Shown piece after piece: positions 26,346 to 39,958 of a stretch of DNA of 64,000 nt; positions within the stretch are counted from its first letter, which is position 1, and each line of letters begins with the position of its first letter. Source of the stretch: Ancylostoma caninum (Eukaryota; Nematoda; Chromadorea; Rhabditida; Ancylostomatidae); the NCBI GenBank assembly GCA_037903475.1, contig JBAJFG010000090.1, positions 186,001 to 250,000 on the forward strand, in the 5' to 3' direction. Under the pieces are notes generated by a model, which saw only the letters and a list, made by a program, of their open reading frames with translations, was not told the DNA's origin and searched no databases. Position numbers and translations under genes: made by a program.

Positions 26346-26990
26346 TAGTATTTTACCACATGTATTTTACACTTGGGGCCAAATAAATTCAGTTAGTTTA
26401 CCTAGTGCTTCACGAAGCGATTTTAAAATTAGAACATTCGATAGATAGTCCTGTGGCCGTGCTCATAATTTAAACATAAATGGAATTATGTGCAGTGCTC
26501 GAAATAATCGATACGTTCCCGCTTATTCTTTTTTGTACGAACTGGTCGTCTATTGTGTGAAATGTGGAAACAAATCGCCGCCCCATCATTTTCAGCCCGT
26601 ATTCCTACGGCGACAAGCAAGCCACTTCCCCCCGTTTTATAGCGCAGAGCAAGACCCGCCCCGTGCAAGCGCCTCCCCCGCCACGATAAGGGGAATCACG
26701 CCACGTTGCTGTTGATTCAGGCAAGGATCACCGTGGTCAAATGACGGCAGGTCTGGATGCCACTACCCGGGATGCTGGACTCGGTCTTCGATCACAGAAG
26801 CAGATAAGCCTAATAATGACTGGATGTTATCGCTGCGCTGAGAGCAGAAAACAGTGCCGAAATCCTATTGGAAGGCAAACAATGGTTTAACGAGCAGAAC
26901 TTTCGCGGAGTTCTGATAGGATTGGTTCAGACGTTTTGGACAGTTTTTGCAAGTGTTTAGTGATCGATAGGTAATGTCACACGTAACATA

Positions 26991-27244
26991 CAGTGGACGT
27001 CAATGGCGATGGCCCATCCACGGCCCCAGGAAGAACGCCGCGCGCAACATAACCGATGTCTCCTGCTGATGTTATGCTATTTCTAGCAGCTTCTCTACCC
27101 GTTTTAGGATTTTCGACCGAATCGGGAAGAAAAGTGTCTAGGAATAGCATTCCGGCGGCAGAAGACACCGATCCCGGTGCGCGCGGCGCGGTTGCGCGGC
27201 GTCTTTCTCGAGGCCGCAAAGGCCACCGCCATTGACGTCCACTG
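26991..27244. mobile_element. MITE family A, copy 2
   Basis: 254 bp. Ends are CAGTGGACGTCAATGGCGAT and, on minus, CAGTGGACGTCAATGGCGGT, a nearly perfect terminal inverted repeat of over 20 bp. TA stands on the left; the right has CA, so that side has mutated or lost the duplication. The internal GCTATTTCTAGCAG block is shared with copy 1. Confidence 0.88.
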
Positions 27245-30100
27245 CACATACTCTTCTCATCTGATCATCTACTAATCTGGCTAAAAAAGCAAGTTATGGT
27301 TAAGGAAAAAAGTAATCAGTGTTGATTGTTAACTCTTTGACATTGGACACCCAAATTGACTTCAAAGTAACAAATTAGTAGAATTGAGATGAGAGTAGCA
27401 ATAGTAATTACAGAATTTTTATTTATTTGTTTACTTGTTACACAACGAGGCGTGACACTGATCGAAAACTGAACACTGGGTAAAATTAACATGCTCAAAA
27501 ACAATAAAATCAAATCAAAGCCTTTTGAAAAAGAAAACTCAATAATACAACTAGGTGGAACATAGCTCCGATGTTAGTTGTTTTGCTCAGATCGTCACTT
27601 ATCACCCAGTGAAATCAAGAAGCAATAAATACGTAATTCATAGTTGAAAAAGAGCGTCGCTAGAGCATTTGGGATAGTACAATTAGGCTGTCGTGCATCT
27701 CACCGTCGCACATTTCATTATCTGTTAGATCTAATCTGCGAAAACGCATCTCGGTTTGACCTGCATGTGAAGATTTCTTCAAAGATAATCTTTCCCTACT
27801 GCTGGACATTGGTATGACACCATTTATTTCTTTTTGGTAAAACCAAAGCTCCGAACAAACTCAGTAATAAAAGCATAAGATTTAGCAAGTTCCTAGATAT
27901 CCAAAATATGTTGTTAGTTACGCCTTTGCTCACAGGGCATTGGGACATTGAAATCATGGTTAGCAAAACCATATGTATCTGCTACATTATATCGTCAAGA
28001 CTCATACATCGATGGGATAGGCGAGTTCATTACCCATTGCTTATTCTTACTTTTGCTCGGAACAATCCTAAGCAAAAATCACTTCCCTTCGTAGAACTCT
28101 ATTCCATGATATTAGGTTGTTGAGGAAGTTCCTGGTTTGAAAGCAAGCATAAAGTACATCCCCACCAGAGGAAAACCGCTTTTTTCCTCGATTTTCTTTC
28201 AGACGAATTTGTTGTGTAACCAGAACAGAAAAGGTTTCCTTACGGGATGATATTTGGAAATTGCTGGACAGCACTTTTCTTGGAAAGGTTGGATATTCTA
28301 AGGCAGTGGAGTTGAGATGATTCCACATAAATGGATACTCTAAATGTTCCTGATAAGTACATACTTTTTGTTACGTGTTCCAATAAACTGCGAGTCCGTT
28401 GGACACGTCCCGGAGCTTCCTGGATACGAATTGTTAGTTTAGCTGTACAGAAGCGGAGCCCATGAGTGGCATTTTGGAAAGCGCTGGATATCGCAGTGGG
28501 GAGTTATGTCGGCGCTTTGCTGCGATGGCATCAGCACGGAGCTGGCAGTGATCACAGTAGAGGCATTTTTTTCCGTTTTCACTCTTCATGAAAAGTGCAA
28601 TTCAGGATTGCGAAACTGAGTGTGACAGTCAGTGCTGTGTTCATTGGTAATCACGATGAATCCGAAATGAAAACACCAAGCATTGCGTTCTTATTGTTTC
28701 ACCACGACGTCTAGATTTCTGGAGAGTTGTTATTGGCTCGAAACAGCCGTGAAACACATGTTTTCAAGCAGCTCTTCTCTGTTTTGGTCTACAGGTATGG
28801 TGGTTCATAGGGAAGAGGTTAAAGGTGAGCCGTTTGACGTTTTCTCACGCCATACAGTGAAACGCGAGAGCTTTTTGTGTTATTCTCTCAATAAACGACG
28901 AAAAGGTGGAAATTTTCGGCATTATTGGTGGTGGAGAATCTTCCTAGGCTTATACTTCATCGTAGTAACACTCTGACACGAATACTTCTAAACCGGTGCG
29001 CTTCTAGAAGTTACCCAAAGAAGAAGCTGAAGGATCATGGAACAATGGAGATTTCCTGAAGAATTTCAGCGATCCAATTTAAATTACCAGAAAATCGGAA
29101 GATTCCCGTGTGCTCCATTTGTTCACAGTATATCACTTGGTGAATCACTTGATACCCATCTGCAAGTTCTTGCTGATGCTAAAGAGACCTTCACCGAACT
29201 GCCACCAAAAGTATTACACCCATGTGGGTCAGGAATTACTAAAGGAATGAAGGAAAATAGGGGGAAGATAGGATTTCTTCTCCTTTCCATATAGTATTTT
29301 TCCTACGAGGAACATCTTTTGATTAGTCTTTCTTGGGCGGTACAAAGAATAAGCTTTTAAAGTAAGACTATCCCCCCAAATTTCGTGCTAACCGAAGATG
29401 TGAACTTTTATGAGGAAGTTGTCCGGTGGCTTTTGTCCTCTGGTGTAGAAACTCGAATATTTTATAAACTTTCAGAAGAACAGCAGAATTTGAAGCTTAG
29501 TCGATTCACAGATTCGCTGCAGCCAGCAGCGAACAAAGGAATTCCTTGCTGCATGACTGCAACGTCTTGAAGCGCTTCCTTGCAGTTTCCAAGGCTCAAA
29601 AAATCACCTCTATCTAAATTTGGCGAGACACCTGCTCGACACTCTTCACCAAAACATCAGCCGTAAGTGATAGTGACCAGACACAACAAGTGGCGGGTCC
29701 ATTTGTTATGTCACCCATTCCATCTATGTATTTTGATGACAGAAGTGAAACATTTGTTGCTGAGAAGTTTATGTTCATAATTTCACACATAAAAGTTGTC
29801 TATCACTTATGACCATGAACGAAGCTACTCGTGATTGTTTTAGAAAACTAGAGCATAGGTGACCATCTTTTTTCTTATGTGTATTTGATCTTAAACCTTA
29901 AAATATATCATAAAAAATGTAATGGAACCTTAAAATACATCATAAAATAAACTGCTAATGAATTAATTTCTTCGGTAGGACTCCTGGGCCCGGGTGCATG
30001 AACGTACATTCGATCGAAGCCAGGTTAAAAAGCCGAATTTGACGTCCTGCTTTCTCTTAACAACGTGATCTTTTCGAAAACTAGCCACGATATCCATCTT

Positions 30101-30328
30101 GGCGGTATTTCTGGTTGACGTGCGTCAAATTTGACGCGGCGATGCACAGTGCAGAACGGAGAGGGGAAGAAAATTCTCGGTAGGAAGCGAATGTTCCTGG
30201 TTTTGCCGTCACGACGGCCGCGCGAACGAAATGCGTTTCGATCTTCGCCGCATCGAGACCTCGTGAAAACTACGCGAAATTTCGGGCCGACGCGTCAAAT
30301 TTGACGCGCATCAGCCATAAATACCGCC
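30101..30328. mobile_element. MITE family B, complete copy
   Basis: 228 bp with ~37-bp terminal inverted repeats: GGCGGTATTTCTGGTTGACG on the left and, on minus, GGCGGTATTTATGGCTGATG on the right. Both run into the self-complementary GCGTCAAATTTGACGC. So the element contains a palindrome within each terminal repeat. It has no coding capacity. Confidence 0.85.
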
Positions 30329-32238
30329 TTCGCTTTGCTTGCTCAGAGTTTGTGCATTCGCACCCCTGAATGGATCAAAGCATAGTTTCCCAAGATGGGT
30401 TAGGGGATCATTCGTTCGCATACTCACCGAACTCTATCCAACTTCCGCGCTTGACCTAACTCTTATCTCAAAATTCGTCGGAAACCGTTAAAATCTTAAG
30501 GAGTGAGCCAAATTGAATTTTCAAATGATCATATGAAAGATCGTGAGTATTTGTTTCAGAATATGAGAATCAAGCTTGAATTCAATGTTCTTGTAATGGA
30601 CTGTGCCATTGAGATATTCTACGGCATTTTTTGAAGAATACATCATCCTTTTATGTTAATTTGAGCTCAAACACAATTCTTATGTACATGTATGGACTGA
30701 GGAGCCCAATATCCTCCGATTATTCTGTTCAAAATTTAATCTGGTTCACTCTAAGAAACTTTGACGGTTTCCATCGGATTTCGAGACAAGATCCACGAGC
30801 ATTGTTTGATGTATATATTTGAGCAAAAACGAGTCCCATTACATTGGAAAGAAGGTATCCCGCATCGAAGAATTAACGAATAGTTTGTGGCATGTCCAAA
30901 ACGGCCATGATTGAGCTTCGGGGCTAATTCTGCGAAAAGTGCTTATTGTATCCAGACTCCAGAACTCCTCTAACCCCACACTAGTACATAATTCGTTGAT
31001 TTTTGGTCAAATTTACTTCTTAGAGAACATTCAATCGTCAGATTAGATGCGTTGCAGGAAATATTCTTTTGATAGAAAATAATCTTCGAAGCCAATTCAG
31101 CCATGTTGAACTGGCCGGGATCCAGCCTCAACTATGGGCCGCCTCGTTGAGCTGTTTTCGAATTTATGACAGGGTAGGGTCAACTGCTATGGTAAATAGA
31201 TAGCGCTTTTTTTAATCTCAGTGAAGTATAAACTCTCCAAATCCATTCCAGAAACATTTTGTTGCATGGAACCTGGTCAAATCCGCCACAGTATTGAAGA
31301 TCCATGTTCAAAATCAACCTATAGCTGATAGAGGTGGCGCCAGTACTGGCAAGGAACGAATGACTAAACCTGCAGCCTTTTTATGCTCCGGCATACATGT
31401 CACACCTACAAATCGTTAGAGGCAGCAATAGCAATGATGATTGCCAAGTGAAAGGGCGCTGAGAAGAACTAATCGTTCTCTGGCGCCATTAGAGCAATAT
31501 GTACGGAATTCGGCTGACTAAACGGTGCGATGGCGACGAAATCGGAGCGGAGAGCGTGGACGGCGACCGACGTGGCAGTCAAACAACGCCCGAATGGGAG
31601 CCGCATGGACTCCACTCAATTTACACTCTGCCTTTGATAAAGGGCAAACGGATAGCGACCAGTCGATCGCCGTGATCACGCCATTGTGTGGCGCTTGCAG
31701 GAGCTGCTGCAGGTCGCAAGGAGGAAGCGTAGAGAAGGAGATCTTTGGGTAGAGTCCGTGGAGCTTTTCTTATGGACAAGAAAGTATTTTTGATATCGGA
31801 GATGGATTATAGACGTAATGGCTCGTTATTGGGAGAAAGTTATGTGGTACTATTTTTCATTAACTTATTTTTATTTGTTCATTTGCACCTCGGCCGCACC
31901 GAAAACATGCAGTTACTTAGAAAAGAAATCTCTAAAAATCAGGAAAAAAATCAAAAAGAGAATACAAAGGAATCAAAGAAAAGCACATCAAACAAAAAGA
32001 GGATTCAAAAAATCTTAAAAAGGAAATCTTTAACCTGTGGGACGTAGCAGTTAAGAATTGAAAAGGGAAATTTCGGTTGATGGAAAGAACAGAGTATGAA
32101 TACTAAAGTATATGGGTTCCGAGCCATGCTTCAGTGACGGAATTCACGAGCGTCCACTGGAGGACCCTAATGTGCCCACAGATCCACTGTGAACGATATA
32201 GTGTTTAGGACAGCATGAAAACCAGAGAAATTAGTTAA

Positions 32239-33524
32239 AGGCAGCACCCACGGAAAATTTCGTCTCGAATGTTTCGAAAAACCCTGAATTCAGGGAGTAC
32301 TTTCGCCATATCAGTTGCGGTAGGCGTGTCCGTTTACTTACTCACAACAGGATCGCCTGGCATCAATCGGACTTAATTCTCAGCTGATTGGACGCGTTTT
32401 CTCGCTTGGACTAGAGCGACGAAATCTTATTGGACCTCGGAAAAGATCATTTCCAGCTGATCTAACTGCCACCTCATCGCTTTTTTCAGATTAGTTCCTT
32501 CACTTTGCGTTCAGATTGATTTCGCTTTCCTTCGTACTCTTCGGCTTCGCGCGTGAGGAGACGTTTTATATGTGAACCCTTTGCGTTTGAGATGGCTGGT
32601 GAAAGGAGGGTACAAATTGTTGAGGTCCAGTGCAAATACTTCACAAGAACATCTCGGATGGTCTTCAAGTCTCCGGTCGAACACCTGTGGCAGATCATAT
32701 CACACAAGCGGTTCTGGACGCTCGTGGAGAACATAACGAGGAGCCTCCTGATGAAGTTAACATCCAGGAAATGATCGATGCCGAGGAAGGCTTTGATGGA
32801 GTTGAGCCTGAAGACTTGTTCGAGTCATTCCTCTGTTCAGACGAGGACGAATGTGTGGAAGAGTTTTCAGAAGAATTTTAATTACTGTAAATATCACAGC
32901 TGCCTCCTGCATCATTTATCTTATCCCAAAGCGTAAGTTTTCATTGATCTTTTGTTGTTTGTACCATTAGCATTACCAGCAAAAAACTCTTTGCACCAAA
33001 TTCTTTCGGATCTATCCATAAGATCACTACTGGAACTGTCCACTCGAATCCTCAAATTTTCTTCGACAGGGCTAGGTCTCAATACTAAGCGACTGTCACA
33101 TTCATGATCGACGAGCGGTACAACTCATCCCTGCAAAATTTGGAGGAAATCCGTGTTGTGTGAATTTTCTACAGTATTTCTACCGTAACCCTACGAATAT
33201 GTGCTACATACTGTCCATAGACTGAAGCTTCTCAAAATCAGTCCAACCGTTGCCGTGGAAAAAGAGGAGAAACCTAAGAAAAGCAAAACAAACCAGTCAT
33301 CTCGCCACATCCCCCAATCAGCTGATAACATGCAGCGGCATCGATCATGTCGACACCGCAAAGAGCGGATCACTCGTCCGATGCCTCTCGCCTGCCCAAA
33401 GTTGGAACTCTTCAAACTGCTCCATTTACCTACTTTTGCGGATTTCAATATAAGATTGGGTCTCAGCTTTCCGTAAATAGTCAGAAAAATGTGAAAATCC
33501 CTGAAAATTTCCTGGGTGCTGCCT
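32239..33524. mobile_element. TTAA-flanked DNA transposon with GGCAGCACCCA termini
   Basis: 1286 bp flanked by TTAA at 32235-32238 and 33525-33528. The left end is AGGCAGCACCCACGGAAAAT and the right end on minus is AGGCAGCACCCAGGAAATTT. A 643-bp relative with the same flank lies at 39959-40601. TTAA duplication suggests a piggyBac-like mechanism, but the termini are not the standard piggyBac ones, so the superfamily is left open. The only notable frame inside is 32630-32881. Confidence 0.72.
32630..32881 (+). pseudogene. Short acidic ORF inside the TTAA element, possible C-terminal remnant of its protein
   Basis: 83 codons with a strongly acidic C-terminal half (EEPPDEVNIQEMIDAEEGF, then repeated DE-rich segments ending EEFSEEF and a TAA). 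No DDE motif or zinc finger is visible. Acidic C-termini occur in several DDE transposases, and the location inside the element suggests a remnant of a transposon-encoded protein. I do not recognise the family. An independent small host gene cannot be excluded. Confidence 0.3.
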
Positions 33525-33974
33525 TTAATTAAAATTGTGAATTCGGAATCCGATCTAAAAAAACTCGAGTGCTCGAAGAAGGGAAACCCCTATACTTCAC
33601 CTTGTCGTTCCTTCAGAGTTCTTCTGCTCCCTCTTTTTCGGACATCCAAATTTTTGACTTATTCGAGATCGAATTTTCGAATTGGAATCCATCTAGTGCA
33701 TCATTCGGTGTTAAGCATGGCGGAAGAGTTTCACAAGAAAAACTAGGGCATTCTTTCTGATAATTCCGTGACAACAAGGAATGAAAAAGCATGTTTAGAG
33801 CGGTGAAGTGCAGCAACACTGAGGAAACTCGTGCATTCTGTATTAGCGAGAAGGTAGCACACTTCCTGGCGCTACAGGTCGCTTCTCTCCTCTTGTGGAA
33901 GCTGAAAGGTCCCTCTGCCTGCTCCTTACTCCCAGTGGTTCCTGCCCCGAGAGTGGGGGTCCGAATTTTCGAAA

Positions 33975-34184
33975 TTACTTTACAATTCAAATAAGAGTCT
34001 TGTATTGGTTTGTCTTTAATTGTTACTTTTGTTATTGTTTTTGAGACATTTTTATTTATTATTCATTATAATTAATATCTTTATTAGTTTTATTTCCCAT
34101 CTGGGTCCCCAGAGCGGCGGAGACCCCACTTTTTTTCCCACCCCCCCCCCCCCCACTGCCGCCCATTTTCCGCGTCCGCCGCTG
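33975..34184 (+). mobile_element. hAT-type MITE relic (right end preserved)
   Basis: The right end GCGTCCGCCGCTG (34172-34184) and a T-rich interior with GGAGACCCCACTTTTTT match the complete copy at 47376-47605. The left terminal repeat is not recognisable. A relative in the opposite orientation begins at 36304. Confidence 0.55.
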
Positions 34185-36303
34185 CTGGCTCCATATCCAG
34201 AACACAAGAACCCACATCTTCCGCATCCCCTTTCTCAGAGACTCCTTTTCATTTTACACTTCGATCTTTATGTATGCAATAATGGAATCGATGCAGAAAC
34301 TGCACATAAGTCATCCTATACAACATGACCACGTATGATTCATACAGTTTAAGAAAACCACATTGAAACAGTTGTGGCACTCTTGAGAAACAACAATACC
34401 AGATGTCAAAAATTAACAGAAGTTCACTGGAATAAAAAATAAACAAGCCTGTCGGGTAGATGCAGATAATGGTGGAGTCGTCGTCCATAGCCGCCATTTT
34501 GGATTGAAGAAGCAGGAACAACCGGTGAACTGTCAAATTTGGTGTGGTGTTATTGAATGCTGTGAGGAGAACAGGTTCTAGGGATATATGTAGTGTCGTT
34601 GTTAATGTTTTTGTTATAATCACCGCGGTTGCTAGGTAAGGGATTGAAGTCCTAAACAGCTAACTATTCAGACCATCGTCGCAACTCCACTAAGGCAAAA
34701 AGTGTGCGTGCAGCTGCGAAAACCGTGAGATCTATGGAGGCACTTAGGATGTAGAACTTCCTGGATTTCTTGAAAATCAATGGTTAATAGATCAGCACCA
34801 AGATCAGAATTAGTAGGTCTACGCATACGCATGCATCCTACGTCTACGCACTTCTGTATAAGGACGAGGCATTTGAGAGGGTAGGACTTTTGTACATGAA
34901 ACTCGTTCAGGCTCTGACGAAGGCGATATCGCCGAAACGCAGACTTTGTGGACTGGATGAATAAAAGTATTTGACTAACAAACAGACACCAACTTTTGGC
35001 TAAGAACAGCTGTAATAAGTGCTGGGCGAGTCAAAGGCAGTCGAACATGGAATGGTTTACGCATAAACTCCTTTCTTCTAGCAGTTCCACTTCTAAATTT
35101 AATAATCTTGCAGCAAAACGTTATCGAGTATTGGTATATTTTACAGCTGGCGACCCTGACCCATCTGCTAGGGAGGCCCATGGTTTTCTAGAGGAAGACG
35201 GTACTATTCTGGAGAGCTGAAACGTATTATAGCTGTCAGAGGAGATTTTTCCAGTGCGGTAGTTCTGAAATGACAAGGAAGAGATAACTCATCAGTGTGA
35301 GAAATGCCCAGCATTTCTGGGATCGGTGGCATCAGGTAAAATGGTTCGGAAACAATCTGATTCGGTCATATGAATCACAGGTTATTCCAACTGGATTGAA
35401 TCGCAGTAAATTGCATTTGCAGGAGACCAAGCATAAGAGCAGTGCTCCTCTGTCCGTTTGGTGTGAGAGGTTGAAGGCACACATTTTTCCTCATTTCAGT
35501 CAAGGACCATTGTGGTAGAAGAACTTTCAGGAAAAATTTGATTATTACGTATGTATCACATCTGTAGATGAATTGTTCAATCCATATTCATTTTAAGTCA
35601 TGAACATACATACAGTAGCGAGCAAAAAGATTGCAACTTTTGGTTTTTCGTCCACAACTTCTTCCAAAGCAAAGCGTAGGAGTTCAAATTTTTATGAGAG
35701 TTCTAGATGCTCATGGGAGATAGAAACAAGGAATAAGTGAAAATTTCCGTAGGTGCTGCCTTTGAAGGCAATTGTATACTGTCTGCAATGCTAACTTCAA
35801 GTCTGTTTTCAAATTTTTCGAATCTGCTCCCTGCGGTAAGTAAGTCATGCCCATCCTTGGCGTTCATGTACAAATTCGAAGCTTTGTTGACGCGGGTGGG
35901 ATTCGTAGGGTAGGTTGCTCTAGCTGCGGCAAACCTCCATATTTTTGCTCAACCAGTATGGTCTAGTGATTCGCGTTAGCTCACCAACTGCGGTCTACTG
36001 TTTTGTCATAACTAGAGCGGAAGCGCATCTCCGCTAAATTCGTGAAGCACCTGGTAAGTGTCGTCTATCATTGAAGATCTCGCAGTGATCTCGCTAACAG
36101 AGTTGAATGCACTGGGAGAGGAGGCGTTTGATCGGGTAGATTGCAAATTCGGGTAAACTTGAACCACTTCCAGGCCTCTGAAGACGACGAACTGTTGAAA
36201 CGTCAGGCCAATAAAGGTGCTCAAATAACAACCTGTGAGGCTTAACATTTGAATCCATTTGCACTTTATATTTCTCTTCGGTGGTACTCGTATGGGTAGG
36301 GGC

Positions 36304-36495
36304 TAGTGGCGGACGCAGAAAGTGGGCGGGAAGGGGGGGGGCGTGGGAAAAAAAGTGGGGTCTCAGCCGCTTTGGGGACCCAGATGGGAAATAAAATTAA
36401 TGAAAATGTTAATTATAATAAAAACATAATAAATGAAAATTATACTAAAAATAATAATGAAAATAAACAATTAAAAATGAAGTAATACAAGATTG
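36304..36495 (-). mobile_element. hAT-type MITE relic (inverted relative)
   Basis: It begins AGTGGCGGACGCAGAAAGTG, then AAAAAGTGGGGTCTC, the reverse of the family's right half, and continues into the A-rich interior. The far terminal repeat is lost. Confidence 0.55.
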
Positions 36496-39400
36496 CCGTT
36501 TCGGGGTATGTCTAACTAAAATTATTTCTTCTGTCCAATTTGAGCAACTTAAGCCCAGCTCATGTAGCGCTCTCATAGAGGTTTTCCTCCTCTTTCAAAT
36601 GCTGCTTGAACATTCTGGCTAGCTCCTTCCTGAGGATTTTCATGAAGTCACCAACGAATGATGAGTCGAAGCGATTTTCGGGTGATTATGGTTGGTGACT
36701 TCAAACTAGATCACTCTTCGTCAGAGGTATGCGATAATCGTGCCTTTGTTTTCTCTTGGAATTGCCTTCCAAGCGGACAGTGAACTTGGGGTTCGCAAAG
36801 TTCTCTTCTTACGATTTTAAATTCCAGTGCAACCATGGTCGTGGTCTTGGGACGTCGCTAGACGACCAGGCTTTCAGGACAGCCGTGGAACCTAAACCGG
36901 ATCTTACCACCTAGATGATGAGAGCAGAGGTGAAAGCTCACTACACCACAGTTTCAATACATATATCCGACCCCAGTCAACATAGTAAGAAAAGTGCGGG
37001 CGTGAACAACACACGATCTGACTGATTACCAGCGTCTTGCCTGGTGTGACACCTTTCTAACTCAATTTTTCCGTCCCAAAAGACTGATTTCTAGAACATA
37101 TAATTGCTGTGCATGAATCTCAGTTTCTGTACAATAACAAGAAATGCGAATGGGTATGGGTGGAAACGATTTCCCACTTTTAAAATTTCCCAAGCCAGAT
37201 TTTCTCTCCACGGAGGTTGTGTCAGGAGTTTGGTGGTGCTGTAAGATTGTGATTGACTGCACACTTCCATAGTCTAGCCAATCGTTGGAAGCAGAGTCCT
37301 AGCATTGTAATTTCGAGTTGAGATCCGCAAATCTGCTATAGGTGTGGTCGGCAGTGGTGAACAAAAGCTGGTTTTCACCTGCTCCTGGGTAGCTGATGCT
37401 GTGAAGCATCGAGGTTCTCACTCAATGCTCTTATTCCTCAGACAATTACCCTACTGTTTTTTTTTTCATGCTCCAGATGGAATTCTACGACAGCAGCAGA
37501 TTACTGATCGAGAGCATGCTGAAATCGCCTTTCAAAAGTTTGCAAATTCTTGTGATCTCATTTTATGCCGTAGAGGAGTGAAATCCTCACTATATTGTCG
37601 GGAAGGATCTACCAGACTGAACCGTTTCTAAACCTATGGAAAAGGTGGTTTTTGAGCCGAGTTACAAAACTTTGAACTGAAGGGTCCATTTCGGCAATTA
37701 ATTTCGCAACAACCTAATATATTATCTACCACGGTACCATTGGGTGCTAGTCCAGCGAATAAAGACTGCGACGTATTATGATTCCGTGTGCCTAATACAC
37801 AAAAAAGAGAGCCAACATCCTCCGACAAGCAAAAGCCGCCATAAGTTATTCTTGGGATATGAACTCGGACTGTGGAGTGCTCTGCAGTGTTCGTGACGGC
37901 GTTTCTGCAGCAGAGTTTCACCAACATACTTCTGTCGAAGGAAAGTTGTTGTTTTCACCCTTCCCTTGAAAAAAGTCCATCTTCAATCAATGGGCGATTT
38001 GTCTGCACAAGTGACGTCGAACATTTCATTGGTTACCGTTTGCTGTTTTTTACTGGTTCAAAACGACAAAATGGTCTAACGCTGCGCACCGGGATGGTAA
38101 CTAAATGCCGTATGATATACTTAATTTGATTAAGATTTAAAAACAATTCGGAGTTTGTAAAAAATTAAGGATGACGACGAAGAGTATGATGCCTCTCATG
38201 ACTTTCTATCTTGCGGCGAGGCTGTATTGCTGTCACCTTTTCCACCATCAGAATATTTAAGCAATCGAAACAGGGTTTTTGATCTCAGATTCATCTATAA
38301 CGTTCAGCCTCTAGCTTTAACTATAACAGGATGCCTTGGTATATGTAAACAGGCATAAGAACATCCGTTCACCCCTAATGGATGCTGCAGCCCTCTCATC
38401 GTTTTGAGCAGCGAAAATAGTCGTATAGGCACATTAAGGCATTAAAGAGCAGTGCGATGCTCAACCGTGTAAGAACCCACCCATTATTCAAGCTTCTCAC
38501 ATTTCAACAGGTTATCGCCCATACATTAATGTAATTTCCCTTTCACTCGGTTTCTGCAACGTATAAAAATTTGCCGTAATCCTGTCCATTGAAAAAGTGA
38601 TATTCCTGCAATGATGTGTTAAAAACGATGGATTAAGAGTTTTCATTAAGTAAAGTGCATTTAACCTCGAAGTGATGGCATGACATTAATTAGCGAAAAG
38701 CACTTTTATTGCTTGATTTAAGGACTTTCCGTCCTTGCTGATGAATGCTCTAAGAATTCCAATGCTTTTTGTTCAACTTCCACTCATGAGGACAGTGCAA
38801 AACAAAAGCTGGGCCCCTTGTCCGTTTGTTGTTTTTTATTTCCAAAATTTTGTGATTTATTGACTGTTGCTTACTGGAAAATTGATCTGGAACCTAGGCT
38901 GGGATTATGCGTTTTTTGTCAGGTGACTTCTCTTTGCATTGCGAAAAGAAAATCCCCCAAATGAAGCGTTTTGCAAGGATCTCATCCTGATTATGATATC
39001 GTTTCCGGTGCACCCAATCAGGAAGTTCGGCTAGACAAACGGCTAATCCTCCTGAATCCAGGAAGGGAATTTGCACAAATTGGCCCCGGTTTCTTTCCTT
39101 CCGCTCGCTAAGCTGCCAGATATCCGAAGGCGTCATTTGATGCACGAGGGCGGAAATGTGTCAGGTTACTCTGCACGTCACTTTGTGCAAAAGCCGAGGC
39201 AAAGGGCAATTTGATGATGAAGATCAAAGCCGAAATGCATGGCCAATTCATGGTTTGATCTCGTTTTTGCAGCGATATATTGCTGCAAAATGAGCGCTTA
39301 TGTACGTCGTAAAGCTATCCGGAAGCGCTTCTGCAAGGAGATAAGGAGATGCCGGAATGATGATGCTCGATTTTTTTCTAAGGAGAAAACGCTACAACGC

Positions 39401-39958
39401 TGGAAACCTTGTGCAGACGGAACCCCCCCCCCCCCACCCCTTTCGGTTGAACGGAGCCTTCTTTGATGAAAGTGCATGGAAGAGTGAAGACTTTTTGTAG
39501 CTGACTGCCAAGATTTCGGTAGAGCAAAACCAAGAAAATGGTATTGGTGCAGGTCCGCTCCACACTACCTAATTTCCTCCCTCAAGTGGAATTTGTTAAC
39601 CCGAGAGAGCCGTACCAGTTCATCCTATCGTTTCCTTCAACAGTTCCGGAAGTAACAATACCAAGGGTTAATAAACTCTCCACAGATTTTCCGGAAATTC
39701 CCTGAGTATTTCTGGCCAGTAAGAGACTGCCTTTTGACGAAAAGAGTGGAGAAAATTTAGCTGTCTATGTGTTATTCACTATATGTGTGTACATATATAG
39801 CTGTAACATTTTGAATACTTCTAATCGAATTCGGATATTTGATTTCAGGTAGCTGGGACTTTCGATTGCTCCAGCAGTGAGAGTGTCGCAATCCTAGGGG
39901 AAGGGATGAAAAGAGATGTAGAATTTGTATCTCTACCACACGTTCAACCGTTTCTTAA

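Larger units (their letters stand above)
25491..32234. other. Gene-free stretch with scattered MITEs
   Basis: No conserved gene was recognised on either strand. Identified inside are MITEs at 26202-26345, 26991-27244 and 30101-30328. A mariner-type terminus TTAGGTTGTTGAGG at about 28113 has no matching partner or intact transposase behind it. Frames at 28683-28976, 29037-29294 and 29385-29570 lie in series on plus with stops between them and may be a decayed coding region, but no motif identifies them. Confidence 0.45.
33529..39954. other. Gene-free stretch with transposon relics
   Basis: No conserved gene was seen. It holds two hAT-type relics at 33975-34184 and 36304-36495, and a Tc1-type terminus TACAGTAGCGAGCAAAAAG at 35611 without a matching right end. 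There is a lone GGTGCTGCCTTTGAAGG end of the TTAA family near 35756 and a mariner-type terminus (minus, TTAGGTTGTTGCGAAATTAA) near 37690-37718. A motif near 34912-34945 (TCTGACGAAGGCGATATCGC, then CCGAAACGC) is of a type often seen at retroelement 3' ends. Poly-C runs occur at 34141-34154 and 39422-39434. Confidence 0.45.

Noticed and set aside
28113..29570. Complete mariner element
   Set aside because: A left-type terminus TTAGGTTGTTGAGG is present, but no right terminus or recognisable transposase motif was found, so it is mentioned only in the region note.
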